Part shown: positions 5,820-5,890 of the stretch, one piece after another
Numbering within the stretch: position 1 is the first letter of the stretch
Layout: every line of letters begins with the position of its first letter
NCBI GenBank assembly: GCA_017578085.1
Contig: PKQR01000133.1
Location: 1-5,890 of the forward strand
Reading direction: 5' to 3'
DNA from: Bacillota bacterium
Lineage (GTDB): Bacteria; Bacillota; Limnochordia; Limnochordales; ZCTH02-B6
DNA: 5,890 nucleotides
Program-made: the position numbers and the translations under genes
The notes under the pieces: model-generated
What the model was told of the DNA's origin: nothing
The model's input: the letters and a program-made list of their open reading frames with translations, nothing else
The model's database searches: none

Positions 5820-5890
5820 ATGCCTGGGACGCTCAAGGACCCTAAGGTCATCAAGCAGCTGACGGACCGCCTGCGCCGCATCGAAGGCCA
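5820..5890 (+). CDS. CsoR/RcnR/FrmR-family transcriptional repressor (N-terminal fragment)
   Basis: Only the first 23 codons and two bases of the next are inside the window. The protein begins MPGTLKDPKV and continues to LTDRLRRIEG; the final CA must begin Q or H, so the family signature RLxRIEGQ is very likely complete. This helix begins the four-helix DNA-binding fold of the DUF156 repressors, which release DNA on binding Cu(I), Ni/Co, formaldehyde or persulfide. The Cys/His ligands that tell these apart lie beyond the edge, so the effector is unknown. The ATG is preceded by GGTGA (5808-5812) at 7 bases. A promoter and palindromic operator lie upstream, so autoregulation is likely, probably together with a transporter or detoxification gene downstream. 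Confidence 0.8.
   Translation, partial: MPGTLKDPKVIKQLTDRLRRIEG

Noticed and set aside
5615..5881. Minus-strand 88-residue open frame across the divergent region
   Set aside because: It covers the promoter, operator and start of the CsoR-family gene, has no ribosome binding site or motif, and has unconvincing composition.
1..5890. CRISPR array, insertion sequence, tRNA/rRNA or phage genes
   Set aside because: No regularly spaced repeats, terminal inverted repeats with a transposase, cloverleaf folds or phage motifs were seen on either strand.

Overview
The window is strongly GC-rich, with G or C at most third codon positions. Its gene types (an FtsA/PilM-like actin-fold ATPase with a long C-terminal extension, a DUF456 membrane protein, a CsoR-family repressor) suggest a high-GC Bacillota lineage of the Thermaerobacter/Symbiobacterium/Limnochordia kind. 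That placement is an inference. No rRNA, tRNA, CRISPR array, insertion sequence or phage gene is visible.

Layout from left to right. (1) 1-99: the 3' end of an unrecognised plus-strand gene. (2) 100-245: a convergent spacer with two hairpins, one with a T-rich exit on the minus strand. (3) 246-1457, minus: an FAD-dependent L-2-hydroxyglutarate oxidase/dehydrogenase (LhgO family), recognised with high confidence. (4) 1586-2071, minus: a DUF456 multi-pass membrane protein, best started at a TTG behind a perfect GGAGG; a longer GTG form would begin at 2161. It lies upstream of lhgO and may be co-transcribed with it. (5) 2072-2318: a divergent control region holding a 13-bp direct repeat. (6) 2319-4544, plus: a 741-residue FtsA/PilM-type protein whose C-terminal half is a series of degenerate NG...DGD modules. 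(7) 4555-5589, minus: a PHP-domain metallohydrolase, ending 10 bases from the previous gene. (8) 5590-5819: a divergent intergenic region with a promoter-like TTGACC-N18-TAGAGT and, inside it, a palindrome TACCC-TGCC-GGGTA. (9) 5820-5890, plus: the first 23 codons of a CsoR/RcnR/FrmR-family repressor, cut by the window edge.

The genes do not form one pathway. LhgO recovers 2-oxoglutarate from L-2-hydroxyglutarate. The PHP enzyme is probably a soluble phosphoesterase of unknown substrate. The FtsA-like protein is probably a cytoskeletal or scaffold ATPase. The right edge probably opens a metal- or sulfur/aldehyde-responsive operon under autoregulation. The most interesting items are the repeat-bearing tail of the FtsA-like protein and the operator-like palindromes in front of the CsoR-family gene.
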